Shown here piece after piece: positions 42,765-57,140 of a stretch of 64,000 nucleotides of DNA. Position 1 is the first letter of the stretch, and every line of letters begins with the position of its first letter. A model generated the notes under the pieces. It was not told the DNA's origin. It ran no database searches and saw nothing but the letters and a program-made list of their open reading frames with translations. Position numbers and translations under genes: made by a program. This DNA comes from Glandiceps talaboti (lineage: Eukaryota > Hemichordata > Enteropneusta > Spengelidae), in NCBI RefSeq assembly GCF_964340395.1, contig NC_135570.1, forward strand, positions 6,153,822 through 6,217,821, read 5' to 3'.

Positions 42765-43180
42765 ATCATTACATGTGGAACACTGGGGTGGTAGAAAAGA
42801 CACTGTAGGTGTATGTACATGTGTATGTGATTGTGTACACATGTGGAACACTGAGGTGACAGAAAAGACACTGGGTATATGTATCTATGTATGTCACCAT
42901 ATGGAACACAGAGGTGGCAGAAAAGACACAGTGGGTATATGTATACATGTATGTGTACAATGTACATGTATGTCATTATGTGGAACACTGAGGTGGCAGA
43001 AAAGACACTGTATATGTACAAAATATATGTGTACATTGTATGTCACCATGTGGAACACTGGGGTGGCAGAAAAGACACGGTGGGTATATGTACAAAATGT
43101 AATGTACACATGATGTATGTGTATGTCACCATATGAATGTCATCATGTGGAACATTGAGGTGGCAGAAAAAACATTGTGG
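42765..43180. repeat. Minisatellite, irregular 58-98 bp unit, six copies
   Basis: Core ATGTGGAACACTG.GGTGGCAG with AAAAGACACTGTGGGTATATGTA and a variable ACATGTA-rich spacer. Overlapping ORFs of 61-133 codons on both strands arise from it. Confidence 0.92.
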
Positions 43181-43654
43181 GTTTAACATTGATTGATTTA
43201 TCACCTTGTCACTACTGACTGATCTCAATCTCTTCTCTACATCTATATTGGTTTCTTTAGTGGACAGTATAATTGAGGTAAATCCAATTGGAAAGATTAG
43301 TATCTTGATTCAGACTCAATTAGAACTCTATATTTCCCACTTCCCTGGAGATAAAATCAATTACTGACTAGAAAGTAAATTCCATTCCATGGACAAACCG
43401 TTTTATATTGCATCACTGATTCTTGACTTTCTCTGTTAAAAATGTTGGGTGCAGTTTGCATATTAATTAATAGCATTCCTACATTAATATTACTGTCACT
43501 TTAATTCGTGTTGGTCTGAAAAACATATCTAAGCCCCATGTACATCATGCTGTATGTCATGTGCATGTTTTAACATAAATTTGCATACACATACATGATA
43601 CATAAATGTACATAAATGTATATATGTACCTATAACTATGTATGTATGTATGTA

Positions 43655-43910
43655 CATGTACGGATGGGTGGATGGATGGATGGATGGATGGATGGATGGA
43701 TGGATGGATGGATGGATGGATGGATGGATGGACAGACGGATAGATGGATGGATGGACAGACATACAACAGACAGACAGACAGACAGACAGACAGACTGAC
43801 TGACAGACAAATTGATGATTGACTAATTGATTGATTTGACTGACTGACTGACTGACTGACTGACTGACTGACTGACTGACTGACTGATTGATGATTGATT
43901 GATTGTTTTG
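43655..43910. repeat. Compound microsatellite (GGAT)n-(CAGA)n-(GACT)n
   Basis: GATG units 43666-43732, CAGA units 43768-43797, TGAC units 43838-43886, then GATT-rich sequence. Confidence 0.97.
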
Positions 43911-44639
43911 TTGATTGATTATAATTCATAGTATTTATTCTGAAGTGTACATGTATGTTATATAATATATGCATGGACATTTCCTCCCCCAAGGACAAAC
44001 CTTTAATAATAACATGAGTTAGGAACTGCTTGTTGCTTCAGTACCCTTATCAATAGATAGTGTAATAGATAATACTGATTTAAATTTGAGTATTATCTGT
44101 AACTGCTAGGGTGTACATAGTATCTTACATGCAATGTTGCATGTAGACTAGTACGTACCAGTAGCATGTTTGGTTATGTTTACTATTTGTAAACAGAGTT
44201 TGATAGAACACTTAACAACTGTGTGTTCTGACACATTCACCTTTCATACCTTCAGGCCAGAGTCAATAGTCATACTTGACATCAGCAAACTATGTGAAAT
44301 TGTATTGACAATTAGTACAATGGTTTGGAAGCACTTAATGAAACCTTTGTAGTTTTGGCAGATACAGCACAGCCAGATATTAGATAAAATTTACATCAAT
44401 GGCCACAATCCTGTTAAACTGGTATGTACCCTTGGCGTGTCAGTCAGTCTGTCTGTCTGTGAGTCCAATCTCCATGAATACACCTGTCTATCCATATATT
44501 AAATTATACAATTAAATATATCTCCATCTCAATAGATCAATCTATTTTATATGTTACAATCACCGAACTACCTATCTCATACAGTTATATTTACCTGCAA
44601 CCATCTCTTTAAATCTACATGTATCTATGTGTCTGTCTA

Positions 44640-44712
44640 TCTGTCTTTGTCTCTGTCTCTCCATCTATTGTTCTGTCTCTCCATCTATTGTTCTGTCTCT
44701 CCATCTATTGTT
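44640..44712. repeat. 20-bp tandem repeat, three copies
   Basis: CTGTCTCTCCATCTATTGTT three times, preceded by a TCTG-rich lead-in. Confidence 0.92.
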
Positions 44713-47700
44713 ATTACATGTACATGTACACACATCTGTATCATGTCAGTCCAGCTGCTATACATGCATCACTCCACCAACACTGCCTGTCATCTAACCA
44801 GCATACACGTACAGCATAACTGATGGCTGTATGAATGCAAGTAAACACCCATACAATGTACATGAACACCTATTCTGTCTCTGCTATCTACCGAGATCTA
44901 ATTATCAGTCGTTTATTACACATGTACTTATCTATCATATATTTGATGGATGACACTTCATTATCACATCATGATTACACCTGTGTGAGGTATTGTGACT
45001 GCTGACCCTGCCACTACAGTAAAGTGAAACCGTACAATCTGTTACAAGACACAACCCTCTTTCCAAAACAATGAAATAATAGGAAAGCAATTTATTTCAC
45101 AAAATATCGATGGCTGGTGCAATCAGCAGCTGTTCGCCTAATCACTCAATGGAATAATTAAATATTTCATTCTGAATGTAAAGTATTAATCAATATTGCA
45201 GTCAATTTCTCTTCCTCATTTTTTCCTGAAATGTTCCTCCCCTAGATCAAATATAAAGTTAGATTTTATTCCCGTTTGCTCAGTAGGTAATAATTTATGT
45301 AAAAACAAATATCCCTTAGTAGAAAGAGGATTTGAAAATGTAATGCTTATGATGATGTTATTCAAAGTAAACAAGTCTTCTAAATTTAAACACATAGCCC
45401 CCATCACCAATGTGTCATTAATTGAGTCTAAAATATAGCATTACAATTTGGCTGGTAATCTACAAAATCGTGAACATAATACTTAGTAAGTTAGTAACAT
45501 GTACACATAAAATAAAATTATGTTAATTGATTCTGAAAAATGATGCTAACTGTAGACAGATACACGACCTGATGGACAGATGAAGAGCTGTATAAACATC
45601 AACATGGGTCATTCAGATAGCATCTCCAGGCTATGACAAGTAAAACAAAACTTTTGACAGCCGTCTTTGTTTTGATCTGTAAATTGTTTATCTCAACTAC
45701 TGAAAAAATTGTACACATCTGACCTCTTAATAATAATATACATGTATGTCAGTCTCGTAATTAGGTATTATTATGCCATCAGTTTTAGCCATTCAGAATC
45801 ACGTTTTTTCACCCAAATTTGATACACATCCGTCTCTGGAAGATATTCAGATGTCAGGCTTGCAAGTCAAACCAGGGTAAATTTTCTGTCACTCTCATGG
45901 CAATGCGGAACTTAAATGACCTGTCTAAATCATCATATCTGTTGTGATTATGTCTCTTGGTACATTGTTTGTACATCATAAATCATTATAATATATTTTT
46001 AAATGTTTTATTTGTATTGTACTTTACGTTTTATATGTAGTCAATTCAAATTGCCCAATAGGCAATATAAGGACTTTCATTTCATATCAATCAATATGTG
46101 TATTCAATATAGTCAATATTACAATATACTCAAATAGACTTCCTATTCGATAAATTCAACACAGATACATGTACATGTACATGTATGTACCTGCATGTTC
46201 AGGTTAAGACTGTTTTGGCCAATAATTACATGTAAGTGGTACTTACAATGTACCCACCCAACACATTCCAAGTTTGCTAGGATCTTCAGCTATCTTTATT
46301 GAGTATAAATAATATTGGCAACTAAAACATGTCTAATTAATTGTTCATCTATTTGACATGGTTTGATATCTTCAAAACACTCTGTCTCTGCTGCTTTTCT
46401 GAAGTATGTGGAGTCCGACTGTGTCAACACAGAGTACCACTAGAATAGCTGTTACTAGTTTTCTAATTCAAACATTATCATATACAATGTGTATACAAGA
46501 CCCATCCAGATAACCTTTGAAATTTACATCACTCATCACATATGTTTTTTAAACAGGACACATGGTGCTGGCAATATTGTTAACTCTTCAGCAGGGTGAC
46601 CTGCGATTATTGATCAGTGTATGTAGCCATGGGGTTACAGAGTTGATCAAAATTATAGCTGCTAAAAATACTTAAGTAAAATACAAAAAAAAACATGTAT
46701 ATTGACAGAGACATATGCATACTCAAATATCGTCTATCAGACAGGTACACATACACATACGTGTGCAACTTTAAGTACACACATACTCAAAAATATACCT
46801 GCTCAGACACAAATGCACACACTGTGTACATATTTTCGTAATTCCACATTTTTTAGATTAATTTATCACATCAAGTTTAAATCTAGTACAATGTAACTAA
46901 CACAACACAATGGTACAATTGTAAAGTTGTGATTGATCTACCTGCGAGCTAAATCATGTCATGCATAAAGTATATTTTCACACAAAGCATTCCTAAAATT
47001 GTACCATATTTTTCTTTTCTCACTACATCAAAAATTGATTAACACAAGCAATACTGCAGTGTCATCGTACTTATTTCCATCTTAGAAATCCAATCACGTT
47101 ATACTCTTTTAATTTAAACATCACATTCGGTAATGACTGTGTTAATATCTTGTCTAATTGTGATGTGTGTTTCTGGCGTTAATTTTCATACTACCATAAT
47201 AAAACCCAGTAAGTCACCATTGATCAATAAATTACAGATTTGTGTAAATTTGAATGGGGAGTACTAAAACATCACGTTTGCAATTATTTATGTGCATCAC
47301 ATATCCAACCCTGCACAGAATCACTCTAAAAAATGCCACTACATCGGGATCTCATTCACCAAATGACAGTTTTAAATATCCCACTTCTCGTCATAAAATT
47401 TCAGCATGTCATAAAATTTCAGATTGTGTCAAACTGACTGTATATTACTTCATAACTAGTCCATACACTCACATAGTACAAAGGAAATACAGACTATTTC
47501 AAACCACAATACAGATATCCTAAAAGCACAACTATTTTTGAATCAGATTTCCAAATATAACCTGTTTATGTGCAATATTTCCACACCACAGCACTATAAC
47601 AGCATGTAACACTTCACATGACCTAGTATACATGCAAATGACTCAATTTTATAACAGCAATTCTTTAAATAGTGCATGTTCAATTATTTTCCTGGTATTG

Positions 47701-47980
47701 TGAATGTTCAATCACCAACGGTATTTTGAATTGAGTCAATGCTGAGACAATTGTCTCTATAGTGATAAATGTGCATTCTTTCATAATATAATTATGTATT
47801 GTATATTTCAGTAATAAATATTATCAACAACATTAATTATATGCATGTGCATTAACAAAATATCCCATGATACATGCTGAATTACCTGAAATCATTGATC
47901 TGCTACAAACAGAAAACACAGGGGGTGTTAACTCTATAATCTGAATCACACGACATCAAATTGATCACTGCTATATGTAT
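44713..47980. other. AT-rich intronic DNA, nothing recognised
   Basis: A run of ACATGT units at about 46163-46190. ORFs up to 89 codons without motifs. Confidence 0.5.
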
Positions 47981-47984
47981 TATA

Positions 47985-48335
47985 CCTTTATTTACCTTGT
48001 ATTCGTTATTCGAAATTTTGACTGTCATAAAATTTTCATTCCTCATAACCAGATCAGATACCAAACCAACCACACCTACACAATACGTACTCAATCTGTT
48101 CATGTCAATGGTATCCACGACAACAACAGCATCGAAGTGAGCATTCAGTTTGTATATTTAATTTACACAGAATTCTTTATTCAGAATTTTATTTTAGAAT
48201 CATTTTGAACTTTTCACTAACCTCAACCAGATCAGATACCACATTGACCACACCTACACACTGTGTGCATGTACTTAATCTGTTCAGTATCAAAGGTATC
48301 CATGACAACAAAAACATTGATGATGTTTGAAATGA
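47985..48335. repeat. Tandem duplication, about 185-bp unit
   Basis: Two copies of ACCAGATCAGATACCA, ACCACACCTACACA, CTCAATCTGTTCA and GGTATCCA.GACAACA. Confidence 0.88.
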
Positions 48336-48869
48336 GCAAACACAACTGCGTGGGGTATTTATCATCACTAAAGTACCTGAATGATGTCATACAACGATAT
48401 CACAGATGGCAAAGATGATGCCGTTAATTACAAACACACCAATTACATTTCAAGATGATTTTAGTTCAAACACCACACATCCTACCTAATGACAATTTAT
48501 ACAAAGAAGTATAAATCAACCCTGGAATAAAATTTGACATTTTGAAATACATTGAAACCAAGTTGATGGGTAAACCTCCAGGGAGTCTTTCTAATCATGT
48601 ATGCTTATTTGCTACAGTATATAGCAAGGAGATGGGACCATGGTGTTGGTTGCTAGGCAACAACCTGTACTCTAGATCTTCATCATGATATCACTTAATA
48701 CCTAAGCAGTTTTTTTTTCAATTTCCCAATGAGAAAAGTCTGTCATTTTGTAGAGGATTGAATGAGAATCGTCACAGTGCTAAGTAAAGAGGATATTACT
48801 GCAAGCATTACCCGATAATATTAAAACACTGCTACTCAAATGAAAATGATACATTGCATAAGATACTAA

Positions 48870-49190
48870 GTTTCCACTGCAATGATAGCAATCGTTTCAA
48901 ATCTCAAGACAAATATTTTGGATTCATTTTGAAATACCTCAAGGCATCCCTAGAATGGTGAAACACTTTCAGTATAATTTGCTCCAATGGTGGTAATTGT
49001 TTCAAATCTGAAGAAAAATAGTTTGGGATTCATTTTGATATCCCTCAAGGCATCCCTTAAATGGCAGAACATTTTCAGTCTACCAAATTTGCTCCAATGA
49101 TGGTAATCGTTTCAAATCTCAAGAAAAATAACTTTGGTTCATTATATTTGCAAATACCTCAAGGCATCCCTAGAATGGCAAAAAGTTTCA
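48870..49190. repeat. Tandem repeat, about 108-bp unit, three copies
   Basis: Core GCTCCAATG.TGGTAAT.GTTTCAAATCT and CCTCAAGGCATCCCTAGAATGG. Confidence 0.9.
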
Positions 49191-50349
49191 ACAGTTTCAT
49201 CCAGTGTATTACGATAACCATTCCCATTAGAACACATATATTCCATTATTCATGATAATGTGACAAAGTTCTACTTGACAACACATCGTGTATACAGTAA
49301 AACATGTTACAAAGGCTATTTGGACATGTATTATTATTGTCCATTTAGCAAGCTGATACATTCAAATATTAGTTTCATTACAATTTTTCTAACAGAACAC
49401 TGTTGCCTATAGAAACCTTAATTTGTATACATTTGTTTGCACTGGTTCAATAAGCTTTTCTTGTAACAATAATACAACTTTCTGCACTAAATTCAATATT
49501 TTAAATAGCTTTTTTCTAAAGTTCTATCAACTCTGTGTATGATGAACAATTTGAGTTGGCAATGCTCCTGACTGTTCCATAGCCTCCAAATTGTCCTCAA
49601 CTCAAATTTCCTGTTCTTGGATGCTTTGCACTAGTGGAGGTTACTATGGCAATCACTTTTATTTGCTAACTATTTAGTTAATTACTCTTAATATAACAGT
49701 TTTCATTTTAAAAAGAGGGACATATTGACCTCTTTATACATGTAATGTGTATTTCGTAATCAGGGAAAGACAATAAAAACCAATATAACAGTTTGTGCAT
49801 TATCATTCCAATATATCATCAGGTGACAAACATCACATGGTTTAACATATACCCTACATGTAGAGTCTATGATTTAACATGTACATGACTTAATTAGCAT
49901 GTAGATGCAATATTCTGAACATACAAATGTACTGTACTGAGTGGTGTGCCAATTTATAAATTCCTGACACCAAATCTGGTGTTACAGTACCTACTATTGG
50001 TTATCCAGACTCTTAGCTTACCAAGACTCTCAGACACTGCCCAGAGAGTCATATACAAATTTTACGCAACTTCTGCTTTTGGTTAGGAATCATGCAAATA
50101 AGGCTGTAGATTGAGTTTGTAAAATTATAATTAAATTATTTTAAATGAACTGGTATCTGTTGCTTTTGTGGGACACAAGCTTGAAATACCTGCCATTACA
50201 CTCAGTACATGTATACATGTACCATTCTTGGCAGTGAACTTTCCCATGATGCATCCATCCTATCCCAAAGTGAAAGTCACATAAAATTTGAATATTATTT
50301 CCCACACTCTCAGAGTGGCAGTTGCTATAAGCAAAGCCCCAATCATCAA
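49191..50349. other. AT-rich intronic DNA, nothing recognised
   Basis: No gene or repeat structure seen. Confidence 0.5.
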
Positions 50350-50858
50350 GAGTTGAAATCAACCATTGAAGGTACCAGGTGGTGAGGACATAGTCAAAAT
50401 CAACCAATGAAGATACTGGGTTGAGAGGACATAGTCAAAATCAACCAATGAAGATACTGGGTTGAGAGGACATAGTCAAAATCAACCAGTGAAAATGCTG
50501 GATTGAGAGGACATAGTCAAAATCAACCAGTGAAAACACAGGGTTGTGAGGACATAGTCAAAATCAACCAGTGAAAACACTGAGTTGTGAGAACATAGTC
50601 AAAATCAACCAGTGAAAACACAGGGTTGTGAGAACATGGTCAAAATCAACCAGTGAAAACACTGAGTTGTGAGAACATAGTCAAAATCAACCAGTGAAAA
50701 CACAGGGTTGTGAGAACATAGTCAAATCAACCAGTGAAAACACTGAGTTGAGAGGACATAGTCAACATCAACCAGTGAAGATACTGGGTTGTGAAGATAT
50801 AGTCAAACTCAACCAGTGAAAACACTGAGTTGAGAGGACATAGTCAAAATCAACCAGC
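50350..50858. repeat. Minisatellite, about 41-bp unit, about 12 copies
   Basis: Unit ACATAGTCAAAATCAACCAG plus TGAAAACACTGAGTTGTGAGA. Variants alternate CTGAGTTG and CAGGGTTG in the middle block (50540-50720), which hints at a two-unit higher-order period. Confidence 0.95.
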
Positions 50859-53649
50859 AATGACACTTTATTAATATAGCAGCCATAGAAACCTGCATGC
50901 AGGTGCCCTTCATGAACTGTTCTGAGAGTGGGAGCTGCAAATAAAAAATTCAACGCTTCTAGAATATGTCTTGACTAACGAGTAATAATTAGTATGCATA
51001 CATGAATCGCCAATTTCCATCAGATATACTAGCATTTATCATATCTTGTGAGTATTAATTATGCAAAGTACATTAGTGACCTTTGACCGGAATCAAATGG
51101 AACTTGGAAGCCATTCATGCATGGCAAATTTATGCATGTGACATTTCAAATAGTTGTTATCAATACATTACCTGTGAACATATTTATGAAGTATACTTTC
51201 CGTACTTGTGTTTTAATCTTTACGTTTTTTTATCATCATCATCATCATCTTAGTATCAAAACTACACACCAGAAAGTAGAGTTATTTACACTTTCCAAAT
51301 AGTACACATCTACTTTAATGTCAGTACAGTTATTGCTATAAAACAAATACTGCTACTCCAGTTACCCTCAGTATATTTGTTTTCATTTTGTATGTTGTTT
51401 TTAATAGTTGTCATTGGAGTCAGTTATTCAACCCTTTGATAAATCATCAATACTAAACTTCATGTTTAATCTTCAATATCTTCCCCACTCTATCTTAAAG
51501 TGGGTGGTTGTCTATTTTGGCAACCTAGGATTAAATATTTCACACACGAGTACAATATTGATATTCGTGTGTATTTGCAAACTTGAAGGGCAATAAGTTG
51601 TACAATTTACCTGCATTCCTTATCCAAATTATGCTACATGTATGAAGTATGAAAACGCTACTGATTTCCCTGCTTCTGTATTCTAAAACATGAATAAAAA
51701 CACCAACAAAAGCATACATGTATACCTGTGGACTGTTATAAGTTAATTCCGAGTTGATTATGCATGGCATTGAGCAAATAGTATACAATGTATACATCGT
51801 TGCACAATGATGTAGCAGAAGCCAGAAATGCTAAAAACAGCTTATATTCTGAAGAAAAAAAACAGGCCCTGTGATCAAGGCAATATATACAGGTGTGTTT
51901 AATGAATATTTTGTGCACTTTTATCTTGTAAATTTTAGTACAAAGTATCACATTTATGGGTGATGACACACTTCGTTGCTGACAGGTGAATTAATTTATC
52001 AATTATTCCCTTATGTCATGAATAATTCCTAGGACAGCCTCCAATGCTTGGCTTCACCTCTCTTGCCTCATTCAGATTTATGCTCCTCATATTTGGTTCC
52101 ATTATTAAAATAAATACGACACGAAATCACTGAAAAGGCCTCAAAATGTAATATTACATGTATGATATTTTTCAGCATAAATTTAGCAACCTTGCCATAT
52201 TTAATATTTCATTCCTTCACATATCCAAAAATATTGCTTTAGAATGAATTATATTTACAGTGCTTGAGCTCCCTTGGCCATTTGGAATGAATTACAGTCA
52301 AACTAATAATGTTCTCTATTAAAAGGAAATTATCAAATGTGTAGATTTGTCTTCTTTCTGGTTATGAAAAGGGGAGTAAACCTTGCATTCTCCAGAATGT
52401 GTTGAATAGAAAACTATACATAATATAATAAAACCTTATAACAGCATAGATAGGTATTGTCTTTTTCAGATTTCACCTTCTTTGGAATTAATTTGTGGCT
52501 TTATTTTACATTTCTTTCTGCAATAATACTGTTTAAAATATGCTTGTGTAAATAGTGTGGCTTGGTGTTATATAATTGGAATCAAAATAATCAGAGACAT
52601 GAGATGTTTTATCAGATAGCATTTGATTAGCTAAGGTCCAACAACTTCTTTGTTGATATCCTAAAAGATTCTCTCTCAAAAATGCAACTGATTTCAAAAC
52701 ACCATCGAAATTAAGTACAACTGTAAATCAAATTTATAAGGAAGAATATTCCAGAATAGACATAAATCCACCTAATTTTCAAAAACAAAAGCTTGCACCT
52801 TTAAAAAATATCAACCCTACTCCTTATCTTTTACCTATGTATTCTGTAACACATACAATGTAATTTGTCGGCCATTTTTGAAGTGGCCATTTTGAATCAA
52901 AATGGCTACACATTCATAAATCATTGCTCTCTAAATAAAATTTGATTTGCCCATGTATGATATACTGACAAAGAGAATTGAAATGTTTCAATGTAAAACA
53001 GCATAAGTTAACTTTGAGAACTTAGATTTTAAAATCTCACATTTCATACTAACTGGGGATAACTAATTTCTTTTTCCAGGTCAGTAATACACAAAATGAT
53101 AAGTATTTTCAATATCCACACTTAAGTATTACGATTCCTCTGATTTCAGTTATGATTACATCAGTCTATTCACTGACAGTTAGATTTCATCACCAGAATA
53201 CATGTATCTTATATCATTTGTTTCTCAGGCCCTCTATAAAATGTCTATTGTCTGCCATGATTTATCTGACATTTATACCAATAAAATACCAAGGTCTTTT
53301 GACAAGCTTCTGTGTATTCAGCATGTGTGCTGAGTATTATTCGCATTGGTCAAATGTTTATTTTACAAAAATATCCCAAGTAATCATTATGTATTATAAG
53401 CACATTAGGCAAGCATAAAGAATTTAAGGTTTGATAAAAATAGGTAGTAAAAAATTCCCAGTTTATATCCATCAATGATTATTTTATGGTGTATACATGT
53501 GCATGCATTGCATAATATTTGACTCCATATATCAAACTGGGCATATGGATGACAACTGGGTATCTATTTTAGATTTTTAATTCTTAAGACAACTCTACTA
53601 TATTTTCCTATTTGCAAAAGCAATGTGAAATAACATATACCAAGTCCAT
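50859..53649. other. AT-rich intronic DNA, nothing recognised
   Basis: (CAT)n near 51231-51250. The ORF 53152-53418 (88 codons) lacks motifs. Confidence 0.5.
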
Positions 53650-53651
53650 GT

Positions 53652-53768
53652 TAATAACTAAATAAATTACAAAAAGCTAAAAACTGTGTAAAAAGTTTGT
53701 TATTTAATGTACAATAATGACTATTTTACACCTTTTTCAATGTTTTGCAATTTATTGAGTTACAAACA
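53652..53768. repeat. Imperfect palindrome, about 115 bp
   Basis: Left ATAACTAAATAAATTACAAAA...GTGTAAAAAG and right, reversed, GTAACTCAATAAATTGCAAAA...GGTGTAAAATAG. Confidence 0.6.
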
Positions 53769-54171
53769 AGGATATCAAAACACTGGTTAGTTAGTTTTTA
53801 AAGAATTCATCAATCTGTATTTTTTTTTTTTTATGACGTCATTTTGCTACCACTAACATAGTCTTGAACTGGATGGTCAATGGTCTTTACAAGTTAATGT
53901 TCTTAGCAGTATTTTAACTATTAAAAACATGTTGAATCCTGAATCAATGTTCATAGACTCTGGGTTCACAGTATCAAATAAAAATTTGGCAAAAATAATT
54001 TAGGATTCACTTCCAAGAAATTTTGACTGTCAGTAGAACATTTTTATTAGTAACATTGCGTCATGTCGAGCAACTGGTAGAGTTTTCATACAAAATGATG
54101 TATGATAATATATTTGGGTATGAATAAATTTTAAAACAACAAATCCTTAATTTTAAATATGTTTATGCATA

Positions 54172-54547
54172 TTAAAGGGACTCAAGCTGAGTTTATATGC
54201 TGAACTGAAAATACTTTCAAAACCTTCGATTTACTATTCTAGTATAATGTTATCAGTTAATGTCGATGCATACCTTCTATGACATCACAATTTGTGTTCC
54301 GGCATTCTTAGAACTGTTGAATGCATAGTACAGACTTCCTTCATTTTATATACAGTTTTTTATACATATAATAAATTATGTCATCGGCTTGTTTATATCA
54401 TATAGTATCAGGTTTGAGTTGAGAATTGCAAATGGTGGTTAAGTATCCATCAGTAAACAGAATACTGTGAGTACATTTTAAAAATAAAATGCAGAAAAAA
54501 ATACATCCCAAAAACATATAAACTTTCAAGAGCTTGTGTCCCCTTAA
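54172..54547. mobile_element. TTAA-flanked element with AGGGAC.CAAGCT termini
   Basis: Left TTAAAGGGACTCAAGCTGAG then TTTATATG, and right, reversed, TTAAGGGGACACAAGCTC...TTTATATG. TTAA at both ends suits piggyBac- or Kolobok-type targeting. A further reversed terminus (CAGATTGTGTCCCTTTAA, 54635-54652) follows about 100 bp on. No ORF of note. Confidence 0.65.
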
Positions 54548-54652
54548 ATCACATCTAACACAAATGGTTGACTCGAATCTGTTTCTGTGAATTGTATGAT
54601 TTAATGTAGTCAGTCGATTATGGGCCCTCACTTGCAGATTGTGTCCCTTTAA

Positions 54653-57134
54653 ACATATAGCATTAAATCAGCTTGAGAGACTAGATATATATATAAATTT
54701 CTAAATTTCATTCTGCCATCAGCATACTTATGTTACCTGAAAATGCAGATGTACATTGTGTATGTATGATATACTGTAGGAATTAATGCATTCATCACTA
54801 CACACTATAGCTCTCTTGGAAACTGTCAAAAAAATGAAAAGAAAGGAAATGTGATTGAGTTCATCTATTCACCGAGTTCCTTTGTTCTATTACGTACATT
54901 TTGATGGGGAAATCATTCTTAGATGAAATATCCGTATGGTGACAGCTTTACATGATGTGACTGTACTACAGCCAGACGGTTCATTTACGTATTTAAATTT
55001 CTTTTTCTTTCTTGAAAAAAAAACTAGAATGCCGGAATAAAAAAATACTCAACTTGATAAAATATTTAATTATTTTTAACTTTCAAGTACACATCTTTTC
55101 ATTTTTTACATTTTTTAAGAAAATACCTTTCTCTCTTCGAGGGCAGGTGTCAACATATAGATCATATTGATAAGAATTTTAAATTTAATTTTATTTGAAT
55201 ATTCTTTTACTTTGTTTTCAGTTTTACAAAATTTCAAAATGTGGACTGAGAGAAAACATACATGAACAACGATGAGCATAAAAATATAATTGCAAACATT
55301 TTAACCCTGAGTTCCATTTCATCATTTTTACAACAGTCCAAATTATATCGCTATTTATATATTTACAGAGGAAAATATGCATAATAATGCGTTGGCAAAA
55401 ATGTTAATTTTTTTACTTTCATTCAGTTTCAGCAGACCTTCGATAAGTCATGGGTTGTGGGGTCCATCAAAATTACTACATTGTATTTCTTTTAGACAGT
55501 TCGATCTTTTTTTTTCAACATTCCAAATTCAGACCGAAACTAATACAATAAATCATCACAAGGACACCATACTAAAAATGTCTAAAAACTAAAAAGCTTA
55601 CAACTCAGCTTGGGTTACATGAGTGTTTCGATAAGGTTGGGGAATTCCAATCCGGTAACAGAAAGGGGAAATATGATAAAAAGTGGTATTAGTTTCCAGT
55701 ACATAAACCATAATCTTAGTGGGGAACCCTGGTAAATTGACAGGGGTACTCAGGTAGATTTAAAACACTGGTTATGTACTTGGAACAGTGGAACATAAGA
55801 CTTACAGCCACATGGTGAGAATAGTTAAATTTTAAACCCAATCCATACCTGGTGATATACAGTACACGTATGTATTTGTCCTTCCACAATAGCTTCAAAA
55901 ATCCACAAAAGTGTTTGAACACAATATTATTATGGTAAGTTCTGAAAAGCAATCCTGTGGAAGTTGCACAATGGCAGAAGAACAACAAACAGTACAATGA
56001 TTGTGGCCTGACACAGTGTGCCATGACAAGAACCTATCTTGTGTGTGTGTGTTTATAAGAGACAGTATGTATTGCTCTCAGCATGAACTCCATGCTACCT
56101 CCACAAAAACATGCAATTTATTCATTACTGACCCATCCATAAGTTAACATGCACCAAATAAATGTAAAAATAAACTGTGTCTGGTAGAATTGTTTTTTAA
56201 AACTATTGCAATTATTGTCTCTTATATACTCTACGGCAGACCTATAATATCAAACGTCGCCATTTTTTCAAACTTTATGATTATTAGTCACAAATTTGTT
56301 TATTTTCACTAAATTTTGATCAAAAAGTTTAACCACACAGCACTATTGTCTGTACTGCTCATCAAAATACACGCACACACAAATCATAATGCACAAACTT
56401 GCACGATAGATTTAATAATCATTTATCAAAGTTTATCAACTGTTATTTTTTGTACCCGTTGACCCTTTGACCTCGGAATTACAAACGTTCATTCATTGCA
56501 ATAAGGACCAGGAACAATTCACTAATTTTTCATATTTAGTCGCAAAAATGACCAATTTCGTGTGGCAAGTCATCGTGGAGTAAAATATTAGAATATGACG
56601 CTATCAGTTGGGGATGACACCTCAACCTGTCACTCGAAAAACTGTGACGAATCTGCAACATATTGGATGTTAAAGCGACATATGTTTTCTTCGTATTTGT
56701 CATTTTACCCGCTCTCAGAACCATTACTCATACTGACAGAGCATTAATTTTCATTTTTGTAACTGGATTTAAAATTTCAGACGTAAAATTTCACTCCGTG
56801 TGTAATTTCACAGGAGCTGAGTTCTCGATACACATGATACAGTGGACTGAATCTGTCCAATATTTGTCTTCTATCATGGCTTCATAATGAGTAGAACATG
56901 GCAGAAAATAAAGTAAACAAAATTCTGATTGCTGGAAATAGAATGGTTTTTTTTTTCTCAAATTGAGAGAGGCCTGAAAGATGTTACAGGACTTTTTCAT
57001 TGACGATTGACGGATGGGGACTGTGGGACAAGTTGTCGGTCTGTCGGGGCATTTACGGCAAAGTAGTAATGTGTAGCATGTGAGAAATGTGTATATGGAA
57101 TGCTGTACAGTGCATGCTGTACAGACGACTGCGG
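54653..57134. other. Intronic DNA next to Slo exon 1, nothing recognised
   Basis: The 102-codon minus ORF at 55716-56024 and the out-of-frame 139-codon ORF at 56791-57210 show no motif; the second overlaps Slo exon 1 in another frame. No alternative Slo exon was found. Confidence 0.5.
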
Positions 57135-57140
57135 GCTTAC
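57135..57140 (-). other. 5' splice donor of Slo exon 1
   Basis: On the minus strand the exon ends ...GGGAGAATATTG and is followed by GTAAGC, a strong match to the metazoan donor. The boundary falls where Slo1 homology ceases. Confidence 0.88.

Noticed and set aside
42635-43136. Cysteine- and histidine-containing ORFs up to 133 codons on both strands
   Set aside because: They come from a minisatellite; both strands and several frames are open because the repeat lacks stops.
43529-43998. HPSIHPSI and SVSQSVSQ open frames
   Set aside because: Translations of tetranucleotide microsatellites.
50350-50858. CRISPR-like array
   Set aside because: Units are contiguous near-identical repeats without unique spacers, in eukaryotic DNA; it is a minisatellite.
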